A DNA stretch of 64,000 nt from Cyathus striatus (GCA_025738555.1 JAOVFP010000011.1:1612001-1676000), one strand, 5' to 3'. Positions 21,490 through 32,774 are shown, counted from the stretch's first letter. Made by a program: numbers and translations. The notes: generated by a model from the letters alone, not told the origin.

Positions 21490-22164
21490 CATTTTAAAAG
21501 TAATATAGTCAGTATTGAAATGAGTGCAAATGATCACTATCCAATATTCTTAAAATGATCACTTTTGAGTGCCCCTATATTCAACTAATACAATAGCCTA
21601 GTAATCACAAGTAATGCATAAATGAGTGCTAATGATTGCCTCATAATATTTCTCAAATGATCACTTTTGAGTGCCTCCATATTATAGTAATATAATAGCC
21701 TAGTAATCACAAGTAATATATAAATGAGTGCCAATGATTGCCTCATAATATTCCTGAAATGATCACTTTTGAGTGCCCCCATATTCAACTAATACAATAG
21801 CCTGGTAACCAAGTATAATAATTAAATGAGTGTCAATAATTGCCACCTAATATTCTCCAAATGATCACTTTTGAGTGCCCCCATATTCAGCAAACACAAT
21901 AGCCTAGTTATCAGATATAATAATAAAATGAGTGCCAATGATCACCACCTAATATTCTTCAAATGATCACTTGAGTGCCCCTTTATTCAATAATATTACA
22001 GCCCAATAATGAAGTATAATAACTAAATGAGTGCCAATGATCACCATTACATTACATTCACTCAATATGCCTTATAAAAACAGCACTCAATTTTGCCTGA
22101 ATAATATGATTGCTAGCACTCATATTTCTAGGGCAAATAGTGAATAAATTGGCTGACACTTATG
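21490..22164 (-). repeat. About 100-bp tandem repeat, right outer arm
   Basis: Six or so inverted units of the array at 14470-14815, ending in TTGGCTGACACTTATG, the right terminal repeat of the outer element. Confidence 0.9.
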
Positions 22165-22329
22165 CTGGAGCAGCATAAAGATTTTTATAATCTGCAGACT
22201 CCTGATATTCAAGGAGCGGTTGTAAGAGCTGGCCAGCGAAGGACGAGTTGACATATAAGAGGGCCGGCAGAGCTGCGTAAATGGTTTCAACTGGGTTTAC
22301 GCAACTGCATCAAGTAAGTCGTAAGCCAT

Positions 22330-23846
22330 AGATAGACAAAGCTTACCCATACCTAGATACACCAATATCTTTCATAAATATCTTCACGTCTGATGTATTT
22401 AGTGTCCCATTAGGCAATCTTGGCAGTGTAATATCCAATGCACCGAATGCCAACCTAAGAGATAATGATAATAAATCATTGTAATTAGATGATATCTCTC
22501 CTCCACTAGCCAAAACTTTGCTATCGAGATTGGTGGCTTTAGACTTAACGTCGTGACTCGTCGAAATTCCCAACAACATCATTAACCTAAGTGCAGCAAT
22601 AAGCTCTGCTCGTTCGGTAGCGGAGTTGGTTACTTACAATATCATCAGTAGAATTGTACGCACTCCAATAGTATGAGCTACGGACCTGTATGCTCCCAAA
22701 TGACATGTATTGGACAACAGGATCTCTCACCAACCCTATTGCCCAGACAACGGAGTTGTTTGTCTGCGTGATACTTCCGAGGTCTACTCTGAACGCAAGA
22801 ACGGGCCAATTACTTAATGATCGGAACAAGTATCAGTGCTTGTAGTGACTTCGTGCATCAGGCATGTCAACTTACTCATTTATAGCTCGGAAATTGGTGT
22901 CATCTTGGTTTAACAATGGGATAGTAGAATTGGACTGAGGATCACGCAGATCTTTACCATGCGCGGTTTGCCAAGTCATGCCTAGTTGCTGTAATGTGAG
23001 GGTATCAGCACGCATGTCACAATTACCCAAACTGTTTACATACATTTTCCATAGCGAAATATAATGTAGCATCCTTGGCAATATCCCCATCTTCAAACAT
23101 CAATTGCGTATTTGTAAGATGCATGCGGTGATATACCACATTTTCTGCTTGCGTGGTATTCCACTGCACCTGGTTTGAAAGATCGCTCGACAGTATTTCT
23201 ATGGCGTGTAAGAATACATAGTTCATGAAGCAAGTCAAACACTTACCGCCTGTTGTATCAAAGTATAACTGCACTGAGTGAGGTATGCCATCGAGGGACC
23301 AAGCATCAACATATATGTAAGCAAATGGCAACGATTGCCGCACTAGATCTGAAGGCTGTCATGACGACTTTGTTAAGAAAGTCCATTGGAGCTTTCATTG
23401 ACACTGAAAGCTTACATTGATAGGACTCAGATAAGTAACATTAAAACCGACTGGGCCTGCCGCAAAAGTAAATATAGTTCTAGTTGGTGTGACATAGTTT
23501 GCAGTCATATTCGGCCTTTTAGGAATATTGCTGCCTATCCATTCATATGAAGTGTTGTCCACTCGAATCTGCGACGTCCATCCTATGATCTATTACCAAT
23601 AAATGTTGAAGTGGCAATAGATGTATAAGATTTGATATTCACATGTTTATTCCAAAGCACTGGCCATACGCCTCCAGGCGAAGTCATACTGCCCGGATCT
23701 ATCCATGAGTGAAAGTACGGGGATTTGACGAGAAGAGGCAGCTGCGAGAGGAGCAGTTGGCTTGCTACCAGGTTTGCAAGAGACACCAAACTAATTAAGC
23801 AAATAGACCAGTACATGACGAGCAGATATGGGCATAAAAGCTTCAC
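22330..23846 (-). pseudogene. GtaA-like glutaminase, N-terminal half
   Basis: The predicted start at 23846 gives a hydrophobic leader (LLCPYLLVMYWSICLISLVSL), as in secreted fungal glutaminases. Later exons read QLPLLVKSPYFHSW and SMTSPGGVWPVLW, then TIFTFAAGPVGFNVTYLSP, SDLVRQSLPFAYIYVDAWSL, DTNFRAIN, WPVLAFRVDLGSI, NNSVVWAIGLVRDPVVQY, SSYYWSAY and LNTSDVKIFMKDIG. This order matches the DUF5127/DUF4965 region of the GtaA family, which hydrolyses glutamine outside the cell. Clear introns are at about 23350-23414 (ending GACAG), 23200-23246 and 22812-22874. The splice after WNKH does not join in frame. The C-terminal half is missing where the sequence meets the palindromic element, so it is probably non-functional. 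A shrunken duplicate lies at 57600-57773. Confidence 0.8.
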
Positions 23847-23865
23847 AAGGTGATAGTTCGACTAG

Positions 23866-25853
23866 CACTAGATTGGGTGATCTTTATAATAATCCACTGT
23901 AATTACAGTGGGAACGTTATGTATACCTGACTGTAGTTACAGTGTATGTACTTACATAAGTAACAGTAAACTACACATTACATCGACGCATGTACCCGAT
24001 AGATCTGGGCGCTCCGCACAAATTACCGCAATGAGCACCTGTACATAGTACACCTATGCACAGTAGAACGCACCCTCGAAGCTCGAGCCTCGTGTTAGAA
24101 CTTCCCAACAGTTTTAAATAAGACTTACTCAATTAGCTTCTGCTCATATTATGAAACTCGGAGCGCCGTTTGTATGTTTGGTATGTTTCCAATTTGTAGA
24201 TATGTTTTCCAATACTGGATCATTTCGACCAATTGTTCACTCATTTTGAGCGTGACCGAAATTTTGACTTCATTGTTCGGTTCGAGGCCTTATTTAGTGC
24301 GTGACAATGATAAAATTTGTTCGTACTCACAATGGTCGCAAGGTGGAATTATGGGATTTGCAAGAGCTGTTTTACTTACTATAATTGTAAAGTAATGACA
24401 TATTATATGCCATTTCATTTCACAATGGTTTTTTTACGAACAGTGGCTTAATATAAATGAAGCTGGTGCACTTTGATGCTCATAAGGTAGGTGTGGGATG
24501 AGGGAAAAATTCAAAAACACTATGTATTCTACCACAGCTTGGGAGGAGCACTGAATCATACTGTACATTATTGTATCTACATTTATTGTGTAAATGGACA
24601 ATTTTTTTTTGTAGAATTTCACCTCTATTTTAGTTTCTCTGAACCTTTGTTCGATGCTCTTGTAGACGCGTGACAATGCTCAAAATTGTTCTGTTCAGAG
24701 GCCCTGCGTGACGCGTGACCGAACGATTGGTTGAAATGACCCAGTAATCTGAAATTTCGTTATTTTAGATTTAACGTACTTATTTGATTGTATCATTCTG
24801 ACAAGCATTAAATACCATGCTAAATTTCATTAATATTATATTACTATCTATAAAGGTTTATGCAATGTAGAAATATAGAGGGGCGGGAATAGGGCGGGGT
24901 CGTTGGGCAGCAGGGTGGAATCCTTTTATCAGGGCCCGGGGATATCCGAGACGGGACCTTCGAAGTTCGGAGATATCGGTAATATCTATCTTCACGTGAT
25001 ATGTAATACCGCTCCGGATGCCGTATCATACAGAGATTTGAGAAACATGAAAAAAATCAATTTATAGCCATTCTTTGAGTGAAATGTCCGATAAAATCAA
25101 CAAATTATATAATATTCGAGTTATGGAAAGGTAATAATGTAACCTGTAGAGCCCATAGGGCTACCCCGAGTTTCGGTCTGACGAAAACTGAAAGTCTTAC
25201 GAACAGATTGCTTTAATGTATATGGAACTTCGGTAAAACAGTTGCTGAGTACTTACCTAGGTAGCTCTCAAATTAATTTGACACTGATAATAGTAAATCT
25301 ACTCATTTATTTTATTAATTGACTCTACTGTAGTGTAGAGTGCATCAATATACGTTGATACCATTGGTTCCATTTATCCTTGACAGAAAAAACTTTCTTT
25401 TTTGTTTAGAGACGCCGAAGCATTGATTCAGGATTCTATTTGCACCAATTAAAATATAACGGTACACTGAGCATTTACAAGGGGATGTGCTGATTTATAC
25501 AATATAGTTTTATCCATTATTTCCAATTCTACTGTATGTTTTATATCAATTACAGGAGAAAACAACACGAAGGTTTAAAGAAGCACTTAAAAACGTAATC
25601 AGTCCCGACCCTGTAAATTAAATATATCTCTTTGGGAAATATTGTGCATAGGGCGGGAGAGGGCGCAATTGGTAATCCGTTGCTAAGGATGCATATGCAT
25701 CAGCTTCTCGGGGCACGCGGCATCAGCGTGCTTAGAAACAAACTCTCATTACGCTAAATAATAACAAGTTGCTACTGTAACTACTGTGATCTATACATAA
25801 CCATTCCACTGTAATTACAGTGGAATTATGTATAAAAATCACCGTATGGCCTG
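23866..25853. mobile_element. 2-kb insertion with palindromic subterminal motif
   Basis: The duplicate locus at 61930 lacks this 1,988-bp block and reads straight across. CGACTAG occurs at both junctions (23859-23865 and 25854-25860). Near each end is a perfect palindrome: CCACTGTAATTACAGTGG (23894-23911) and a 22-bp form (25804-25825). Both are preceded by GGTGATYTTTATA-like sequence in inverted orientation. No gene is seen. It lies just upstream of the glutaminase start and carries a nested MITE. Confidence 0.7.
24215..24744. mobile_element. 530-bp MITE, relative of 1336-1611
   Basis: The inverted ends are CTGGATCATTTCGACC and, inverted, CTGGGTCATTTCAACC, with TA on both sides. It shares TGAGCGTGAC and GGCCTCTGAACAGAAC-type internal words with the smaller copy. 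It is nested in the 2-kb insertion. Confidence 0.7.
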
Positions 25854-26530
25854 CGACTAGAGAAATGAGAATTGACATGCTACCGTGCTGCCATGCTTAT
25901 ATCTCCATCGGAAAAAAGATAGTGTTGTTGCGGGGTGAGGTGACGTCGCGGCTAATTCACCTTAGGTAGCTTGAGGTGGTATCGATATACCTCGGCTGTC
26001 CTGTACTAGTGATGTGATGGTTCAATTCTCCATTCGCTCAACTGCTGTAATTTCCGAACTCGTTCAAAGACCACTCGAAGTTCCACTTGTAGCTGCAGAT
26101 AATAAATGGCGGTGACGTTCAGCTTATAGCATCAGTTAATGTTGAAGGCATAGATGGGGTGAAATTGGAGGTCATAGTTGGAATGAAAAATGAGTTCGAA
26201 GCTTGGCGTAACAGTGAAATTAGAGCCGCAGCCCGTATAATTGATTTACACGACAAGTGACATGGGCCAATGTGATCGTTATCACAGGTAACTGTTTCTA
26301 CATGCCTAGCTTCGATCACAGGCTACCCTCACATCTATTGCAGGACCGTTAAACATCAACCGAGTTCGTATTAGACCACTGCCCACTTATCATCGCTTTC
26401 AACCATCACTGTAAGCTTGCTGCTCCACTACGTGCCCAGTGCTTACTAAGTAGTACTTATTTTTGAAGTTGGCTCGAACTGCCTCCGCACTTAACTTATT
26501 ACTATATGTAAGTATTGAATCAATCTATAC
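25854..26530. repeat. Segmental duplication, copy A (5' side of glutaminase)
   Basis: Nearly collinear with 61938-62603, differing mostly by C/T and G/A changes and small indels. No gene is recognised in it. Homology stops near 26530. Confidence 0.85.
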
Positions 26531-26928
26531 ACGCGGGTACCAGAAGTGATGGCAGTTCCCACGCTTTGAGCGAATAATATATTGTATTATATTGAGTCTA
26601 GTTTATCACCTTTTGCTTGGAATGTTTTGTACCTTTGTTCATATGTTCGACATATGCTGATACATAAGAATGCAAGTTTTCGTTATGATACGATTATTTA
26701 ATAGTGTGCTATAAGCTATTTAATTACAAATATGCACTCTCATTCTGAGACAGATTAATTGAGTTATATAATTCCTTCTGGGATTGAGAATGTTATGAAT
26801 TTTCTCCACGATATAGTATTTATGTCATGTAATCCACACCAAAATTTGTATGAATGTGATCCCATCCCATTATGAGAAATATGAGACTTAATATTCATTG
26901 CACTGAATTAGCATGTGTGCTTCATTCT
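26531..26928. other. AT-rich non-coding spacer
   Basis: Nothing recognised. Confidence 0.5.
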
Positions 26929-27474
26929 CTACTGCAGAATATTACTGTCTAACTGAGACAATGATAGCTGTTCTGCACACCATTTAGCAAAAGAAATACT
27001 TCTACATATCTTAGTGGAGTGTCTGCGTTGGTACCAGCAAAAAGTCCCTCCCATCTTAAGTACGGTACAGGCCCACTCCCCATATCCAAAGCGCTGTCTT
27101 GAACTAATTCGATGCCTTACACATGCAAGTTGGATCGCAAGCAATACCTGCGCAAGTTCGTCATTTGAGCTATGGGTGTTTCGTTCTTGTGCTGCTGGGC
27201 TGGGGGTTGGGTTTCGAGCCTGACTAGGCGTAGCTGGTGGATTGCCTAAATACGGCGATAGTACCGGTTGCGTGAGCAACCAAATAAGGCAGTCGGGGTT
27301 TTCCGCATCTTTACAGAGGGGCTTTTTTAGGAACAAGCTCGCTAATTCGTTTGCTTCTATCCAAGTATCACGTATCCTTATGTTCTCTCCATGAGCCATC
27401 CAACATATGAAGCAGAATTCGTTTGTTATCTCTGCCTTGTCCGCAAGGTCCAATGTTGACATGCCTCTTGGCAA
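26929..27474 (-). CDS. Hypothetical protein
   Basis: This is an uninterrupted 181-codon frame without an obvious intron. It starts MPRGMSTLDLADKAEITNEF and has a Trp/Cys-containing segment (FCFICWMAHGENIRIRDTW), a Pro/Ser/Thr-rich middle (about residues 75-100) and a basic C-terminal half. No signal peptide, membrane segment or known motif is visible. Base composition is higher in G+C than the flanks, which favours a real exon, but the C-terminal part could be read-through into an intron. I cannot assign a function. Confidence 0.4.
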   Translation of the reverse strand: MPRGMSTLDLADKAEITNEFCFICWMAHGENIRIRDTWIEANELASLFLKKPLCKDAENPDCLIWLLTQPVLSPYLGNPPATPSQARNPTPSPAAQERNTHSSNDELAQVLLAIQLACVRHRISSRQRFGYGEWACTVLKMGGTFCWYQRRHSTKICRSISFAKWCAEQLSLSQLDSNILQ

Positions 27475-28101
27475 ATCACTAGTGCCTGCAGAACGATGTC
27501 CAATATGGCAACAACCAATGTTTAGCTATGGGCATACATAGAGCGCCGTCTTACTCTAGGTCATCTGAGCTGGTGGTTCTATGGTTGTTTGAATTGCAGA
27601 AGCAGTTAACGTTTGGTTAGCATAGTTGGTATATTATTAACCCTCTTGAAAATGTATCCAGTTAACACTGTACTGCCTAGTATGCCCTCCTCAGCCTTTC
27701 GCCTATCCCAAACCGTCAAATTTAGTCAAAAAACCGGCGTGATACACACAATCACACTCTACATAACGCAAGCCATGACCCCCACCTGGTCCTAGCATGC
27801 TCCACCCCACTAAACGTATGAACACGCATCTCAGTCAATTAGATATGATCGAAGACTTTTTCCTCCCTCTATCATAGCTCTGCTGAGTATCTTACGCCTC
27901 TTTCGCAATATCATCGAACCATGCAATATCAGTCCGCCCAACACCCCTTTCCACATGCTACACTCTCTGGACATTATCCAGCCCATATCATCAACCTTAG
28001 CTGAGCAGCCACAAAAGACCATCTAGACACGACATAGAGGACCTCACACTTCTTTCGGTGTATCAACCCTCCTCGTCTTCTTCTCAGACTTCTTCATCAG
28101 G
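27475..28101. other. Intergenic region upstream of the subtilase
   Basis: No gene seen. A C/T-rich stretch just before 28102 resembles a fungal core promoter. No convincing TATA box. Confidence 0.4.
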
Positions 28102-29087
28102 ATGCGTTTCTTCTCTGTAGCTTTTGCAACGCTCGCCCTCGTGGCTACACCCATCCTCGCCGCCCCCAGCCCTCTGAAGACTGTCCAGAAGTTCAAGGGC
28201 GAGACTAACGGTGGATACATCATCAAGTTCAAGGAGAGTGTCGCTAGGAAGTCTTTGATCAACAAGCTCAAGCTCAACGCTACCGTTGACTGGGAGCTTC
28301 TTAACGGCTTTGCTGGTATGTCTTCGTCATTTCTCCTCCCCTCTCGCACTATCTAATCAGCTTCCTTTTCCAGGTGTCCTCGATACCGACTCCCTCAACA
28401 CCCTCTGTGCCCACAAGGACGTTGAGTACATCGTTGAGGATGGCATCATGCATACCATGACCACCCAGACAAATGCTCCATGGGGTCTCCAGCGCATCAG
28501 CCAGGATGCCAAGCTCTCTAGCACCAGTACCAGGTACGTGTTCTATTCCCTCTTATCCTTCTTCTCTGCTAATGCGTTCTGTAGCGACCTTACCTACACC
28601 TACACCTACGACAGTTCCGCAGGATCTGGCGTTGATATCTACGTCGTCGACACTGGTATCTATACCTCCCACGTAAGCCCCTTATTCTTACCCTCGATAA
28701 GCCGCTTTTGATGATAGCTTGATTATAGTCCAACTTTGGCGGTCGCGCCTCCTGGGGAACCAGCTTCGGTGGATATGCCGCCTCTGACGGTAATGGCCAC
28801 GGAACTCACTGCGCGTACATCTCTTCTCTCTTCCATCGCAGCCAATTCTCGTATCTCACAGTTACATTGCAGCGGTACCGCCGCTGGCACCCGCTATGGT
28901 GTCGCCAAGAAGGCCAACCTCATCGCTGTCAAGGTCCTTAGTGACGCTGGCTCCGGTTCCACCTCCGACATGTATGCTTTTTCTCTCCTACCTCCTCATT
29001 CAGCAGTGACTAACCTCCCCACAGTGTGTTAGCGACATTGTTCTTATAGCTTATGGCACCGTTAACTACCTCGCCAACAACGCTTAA
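28102..29087 (+). pseudogene. Subtilisin-like serine protease (S8), internally deleted
   Basis: A signal peptide (MRFFSVAFATLALVATPILA) is followed by an I9-type propeptide (GGYIIKFKESVARKSLINKL, ending near VEYIVEDG). The start of the proteinase-K-like catalytic domain comes next, with Asp in [15 protein letters not shown], and His in GNGHGTHC. Then [20 protein letters not shown]. Five introns fit: 28316-28373, 28534-28584, 28673-28728, 28815-28872 and about 28972-29024. After SGSTSD the reading has one extra base near 29029, then joins directly to a family-like C-terminus (GTVNYLANN) and stops. The oxyanion Asn and catalytic Ser region (GTSMA) is absent, so no protease activity is expected. 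Using an alternative acceptor at 29032 restores a 3' frame. It could persist as a propeptide-type protein; I consider it a pseudogene. Confidence 0.85.
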
Positions 29088-29295
29088 ATAGATTCTCTTT
29101 GGGATTATAGATACCTTCTGTACAAAACTTGTAAATGTTCTAACGATTACGAAGGTCAAAGATTGAAATATTTTTATTGGGTTTATTAGTATTCGTTATC
29201 TACATCTAAGTCGATTAGCTATTTATACAGACGATTGCCTGTTGTAAGACTTCTCTAATAGTCTACTTCTAACGGTAATCAAATGATATAGTAGA
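29088..29295. other. Short AT-rich spacer
   Basis: 3' side shared by the subtilase and the convergent surface-protein gene; nothing else seen. Confidence 0.4.
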
Positions 29296-30025
29296 TTACA
29301 CGATGCAGTAGTAGAGAACGATACGAAGAACCAACAGTATTGATAGATGCCTCAATACCGACAACCCAAAAACTCGCTTCCCAGCAGAAATTAAACTCGT
29401 AGATGAAGTTAAAGTTGAAGTTGAAGTTGGAGATGGACTCGCTGAGACAACGGTAACACTTGTGCTTGTAGAAATAGAATGCCCCGTTGTACTGTTAATA
29501 GTAATGTCAATTGTCGTGACAGGAACAGGAGCAGTGGGAGTGGGAAAAACTAGAGTGTTAGTTGAAGTTCCGAAGTATACGCTCGAATTGACAATGGAAA
29601 TTGGAACATTCCAGCCCCAGGATGTGACTGTAAAGATGGGGATGGGGATGCTTAATGATATGGGGGACACTACGCTGATCGAAATTTCCGACGAGTTCTT
29701 CTTGGGTGATATTAACACCTCTCCTGTGGGCCCACTGTTTACCTCGAATATATTGCTCTGCATGGACATATTTGTAGCTGGTAAAAATGCTTGGATTGTG
29801 TACTTGTTCCCGCTAACATTTCGTTTAGTCGCTTTGCTTAGAGTGGAATGGAGTGCAAGAACTTACTTGGCTATAATAGATCTGGGTAACGGAGCAGTGA
29901 TTGATTTAAGAATTAAATCGTAGGTCCCATTTCCCATGGGTATCCCAGTAGGACGCCTGGTATCTGTGGGTACGGGCCCGATAACACTAATAAAGCTCAA
30001 CACTATAGAATCGCTGCGACAATAT
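29296..30025 (-). CDS. Ser/Thr-rich probable surface protein, paralogue 1
   Basis: The last exon ends at 29296 with a Ser/Thr-rich stretch and a hydrophobic tail (LSVLRHLSILLVLRIVLYY), typical of GPI-anchored cell-surface proteins. Before it is GNKYTIQAFLPATNMSMQSNIFEV. It is spliced through an intron (about 29813-29862, GTAAGT to TTAG) to an upstream exon containing DSIVLSFIS and RRPTGIPMGNGTYDL. The same exon order, splice phase and motifs occur in paralogue 2. The N-terminal segment ending in SNIFEV resembles Kre9/KNH-type domains, but that is only a likeness. No clean start codon or signal peptide exon was located, so the 5' end is approximate and the gene may be damaged. Confidence 0.5.
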
Positions 30026-30687
30026 TAGTATGTTATGGGGTGGTCGCAGTAGTAGCCTAGATGAGCTTACCCATCTCCGCTTTGTCCTTCCCAGTATACT
30101 ATTAGTGGCACCCCAGCTGGAAGAGTCCATGGGAAGACCGTGAGGTTTCTCAGTGCGAACACGTTTATTGAGAAAGTGGATATGAATAGCACGAGTCCCC
30201 TGCATAATATGACAATGTTTTAAAGCACTATAAAGATGGTAAATAAAAGTTAAACTTACAGTAACATATCTTAGTGAGAAACTGTGCCAAGTGACAGCCT
30301 GGGGACAGTTAACTGGCATCAGAATGATACCGATTCTGTGTTGAAGACAATATATATATATTCTGGATCAAACAGAAGAGGCAGGAGATCGATGACAGCG
30401 TGTGTATATAAACCATCATCATGATTTACACAGATAGAAAGATCGTAGTTCTGTTGTGAAGGTAAGTGATTATACTAGTAAGAAAGTAAGCGGAAGAGAA
30501 ACCACATAACACGGAACGAGATCTGTTGGGGGGGCGGGCTGTTCTGTGTGTGTTAATTACCAAATGCCCGACGATACCTAAAATAGAATCATCGGATATC
30601 ATTTAGACACCGTGCACTTTCTGTGAGTGGTCGACGGGGTCGTAAGTGCAAGTCCATTACAGTAATCAGATGGTACACACACATATG
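30026..30687. other. Intergenic spacer between the two paralogues
   Basis: It contains minus-strand TATATATATA near 30350 that could serve paralogue 1. No gene recognised. Confidence 0.4.
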
Positions 30688-31405
30688 TTACATGATCGCG
30701 TAGAGAGTACGAAGAATCAATACCAACGATAGATACTTCGATACCACACCAGCAGATATCCGTTCGCTGGCGGATATCGATGGGCTAACTGATGATATAG
30801 CCGAGGTAGTAGCAGATGCGGGAATGACGCCCGAAGTGCTGGACAGGCTAGCAGCTGAGGTAGAAACAGACTGTCCCACCGCCATAGTGCTATTACTTGG
30901 ATTTATAGTTTCAATGGTAAACTGTGTACTATTCACAGCAATCACTGTAGAAGTGATGGGATGAGCAATCGTAATGGTAGTGACACCACCGACGGGTGAC
31001 TCAGCCGTAGCCTCAACTGTAGTAGCACTGATTGCCACTGGAATTGTATGTTGAGTGGTCGTGGTAACCGGTAGAGTGTAGGTTATTCCAGTTGGAGTAC
31101 AAAGCTGCTCGCCGGTCACTTCGAATATGTTGCTTTCAACGTGTTCATTCGTTGCTGGTTGAAAAGCTTGAATCATGTATCTGTTTCCACTAGAAGATCG
31201 TCTCAATCGCGGCGCGAAGTTAGAATGTAGGTGAAACATACTGAGCTTCGAGAGCGGTTGGTATTGGAGCAGTTGCTGATGCGGCATTGATACTGTACGT
31301 TCCAGCTCTCATGGATACTCCGGTAGGAGTCCTGACTAGCTGAGGCGGAGGACTGGCGTGAACAAAGCTCAAAACTATAGAATCACTAAAGAAAAGTTCA
31401 GTCAT
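30688..31405 (-). CDS. Ser/Thr-rich probable GPI-anchored protein, paralogue 2
   Basis: Exon 1 starts at the ATG at 31405 (MTELFFSDSIVLSFVHAS) and includes RTPTGVSMRAGTYSI and TAPIPTALEA. An intron of about 60 bp (GTATGTTTC to CTTCTAG, about 31189-31246) joins in frame to GNRYMIQAFQPATNEHVESN and FEV. The rest is a Ser/Thr/Val-rich domain that ends in a hydrophobic segment (YLSLVLILRTLYAIM). Identical architecture to the neighbouring gene, 0.7 kb away in the same orientation, shows tandem duplication. A cell-wall or membrane-surface role is inferred from composition and tail; the first residues are not a strong signal peptide. Confidence 0.6.
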
Positions 31406-31744
31406 GCGACACGGGCTGCAGTCATCAGTAAAAAAGCGCGCTACATACATAGGGAATGGAATATAATATATTTATCTAGAATTGAATGTAATTATGTAAA
31501 ATGTATTGTAATGACAGGATATGTTGTGAGCGCCATGAAAGCCGGGGTTGCTTGGGATAACCAGCAATAATTGTGAGCGTGGGACAGGGTTGTGAGCAAG
31601 AATGTAATAGATTACATTGCTAGAATACATACCAAACCAATTATTTTGTCACCATGTAAGGGGTTAGAATCATCTTAATGCAATAGAAAGCTCGGAATCT
31701 AATATAATCCAATAGAATATTTCTCACCCATTAGAAAGCAGTGA
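31406..31744. other. Non-coding spacer
   Basis: Nothing recognised. Confidence 0.4.
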
Positions 31745-31875
31745 GAGTGTGTTTTTATGGGCTACTAGATTTTGATGTTGCCTGGATTTTGATGTTGCCA
31801 TGGCGTTGCCAGTGAGGCAACGTCAATTCTCACGTGGCAATGTCACAGCAATGCCAGTGCAGCAAAGTGCCTGTG
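31745..31875. repeat. Motif-reiterating block (GTTGCC/GGCAAC)
   Basis: At least eight copies of TTGCC/GGCAA words occur in both orientations within 130 bp (TGATGTTGCC, GGCGTTGCCAGTGAGGCAAC, GTGGCAATG). Non-coding. Confidence 0.5.
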
Positions 31876-32215
31876 AAGAAGTGGTAAGTTGGGACATTCA
31901 TAAGCCATACTCTCTCATACTCTTCAAATATATAATTTATTTATGTCTGGAGATCCAAATGGCAAGCCAGAATTCACATGTACATTGGGTTGTTGTGATA
32001 TGGGGCTTTTCAATTAAGTGTGGGAAATACTGTTGAACCAAAAATATTGTGAAAAAAAATACATAGTTTTCAGGTCAATTTAATTGTTATCATGAGATTT
32101 AGGGACACTTATAATGACATTTTAGCCTGCAAATTGCCCTCAGGGCTTCTGTTCTTCATGTTGTATTGCATACAAAGGTTATTTTTCCATGCTTTCTTGA
32201 TGCATGGAGACAGTA
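31876..32215. other. AT-rich non-coding DNA
   Basis: Nothing recognised. Confidence 0.4.
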
Positions 32216-32400
32216 CTTTATGCTCCCCCCCCAAGTCTGTCTGGACTCTGGAAGGACTCAATATAGTCTGGATAGTCTGGGTGGAGTCTGGGTGGAGTTC
32301 TGATGGAATAGATATTGTCCTGATGACATCCTGCTGGAATATAAGGAGTCCTGATGGACTTTGTATTTTTTAAAGTAAGTTCTGTTAAGACTCCAGGTGA
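32216..32400. repeat. Motif-reiterating block (CTGGAGTCTGG/TCCTGATGGA)
   Basis: A C8 run after TTTATGCT is followed by GTCTGGACTCTGG-like repeats and then TCCTGATGGA words. Same layout as 54985 and, less closely, 12195. Confidence 0.5.
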
Positions 32401-32414
32401 ACTTCACAGCAAGA

Positions 32415-32745
32415 AATGGAGATTGATATTTTCCCACACTTATTGATAACATACTATCTCACTACTACATCTTACAAATCAATTATATTTCATGCTACTA
32501 CTACTATTCTTTACTACATTTTCCCACACCCTTCAGTATTGATAGCATACTATCTCCCTACCACATCTTCCTATGTTTCTTCTATAATATTTTCCCACAC
32601 CTATTTTTCTCCTACCAGATATCTCTGTACCACACTTTCTGACACATCTTCTACCATATTTCCCACACCTATTATTTCTGATGCCTCTTCTACCACATCT
32701 TCCAATGCTTCTACAACAGACCATCATCATGTTCAAAATCTTCAC
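32415..32745. repeat. C/T-rich degenerate tandem repeat
   Basis: Units of about 75-80 bp built on TTTCCCACACC, GATAGCATACTATCTC and ACCACATCTTC. Frames across it are low complexity. Confidence 0.5.
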
Positions 32746-32774
32746 TAATAATACTAAAGCTTTGGCCATTCTGC

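Larger units (their letters stand above)
14353..22164. mobile_element. Outer giant palindromic element
   Basis: The two ends are inverted copies starting CATAAGTGTCAGCCAATTT. The inverted identity continues inwards through about 100-bp tandem units and then through GC-rich satellite arrays, up to a central spacer at 19740-20510. The left arm is interrupted by the related inner element at 14816-18797. Without that insertion the outer element is about 3.8 kb. No transposase is present: the long frames within it are translations of repeats. The flanks (TTGCCAAG and CTGGAGCA) show no target duplication, so the end position on the CxC-gene side is not certain. Confidence 0.75.

Noticed and set aside
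14353..22164. Centromere core or telomere
   Set aside because: There are no telomeric repeats, and the arrays are bounded by target duplications and terminal repeats, so they are mobile elements, though a pericentromeric location remains possible.
25965..26035. tRNA gene suggested by GGTTCAATTCT
   Set aside because: Only a B-box likeness; no acceptor, D or anticodon stems form, and the sequence is simply part of the segmental duplication.
29462..29923. 153-codon plus-strand frame
   Set aside because: It is the mirror of the Ser/Thr-rich minus-strand gene, whose splice sites and paralogue support the minus strand.
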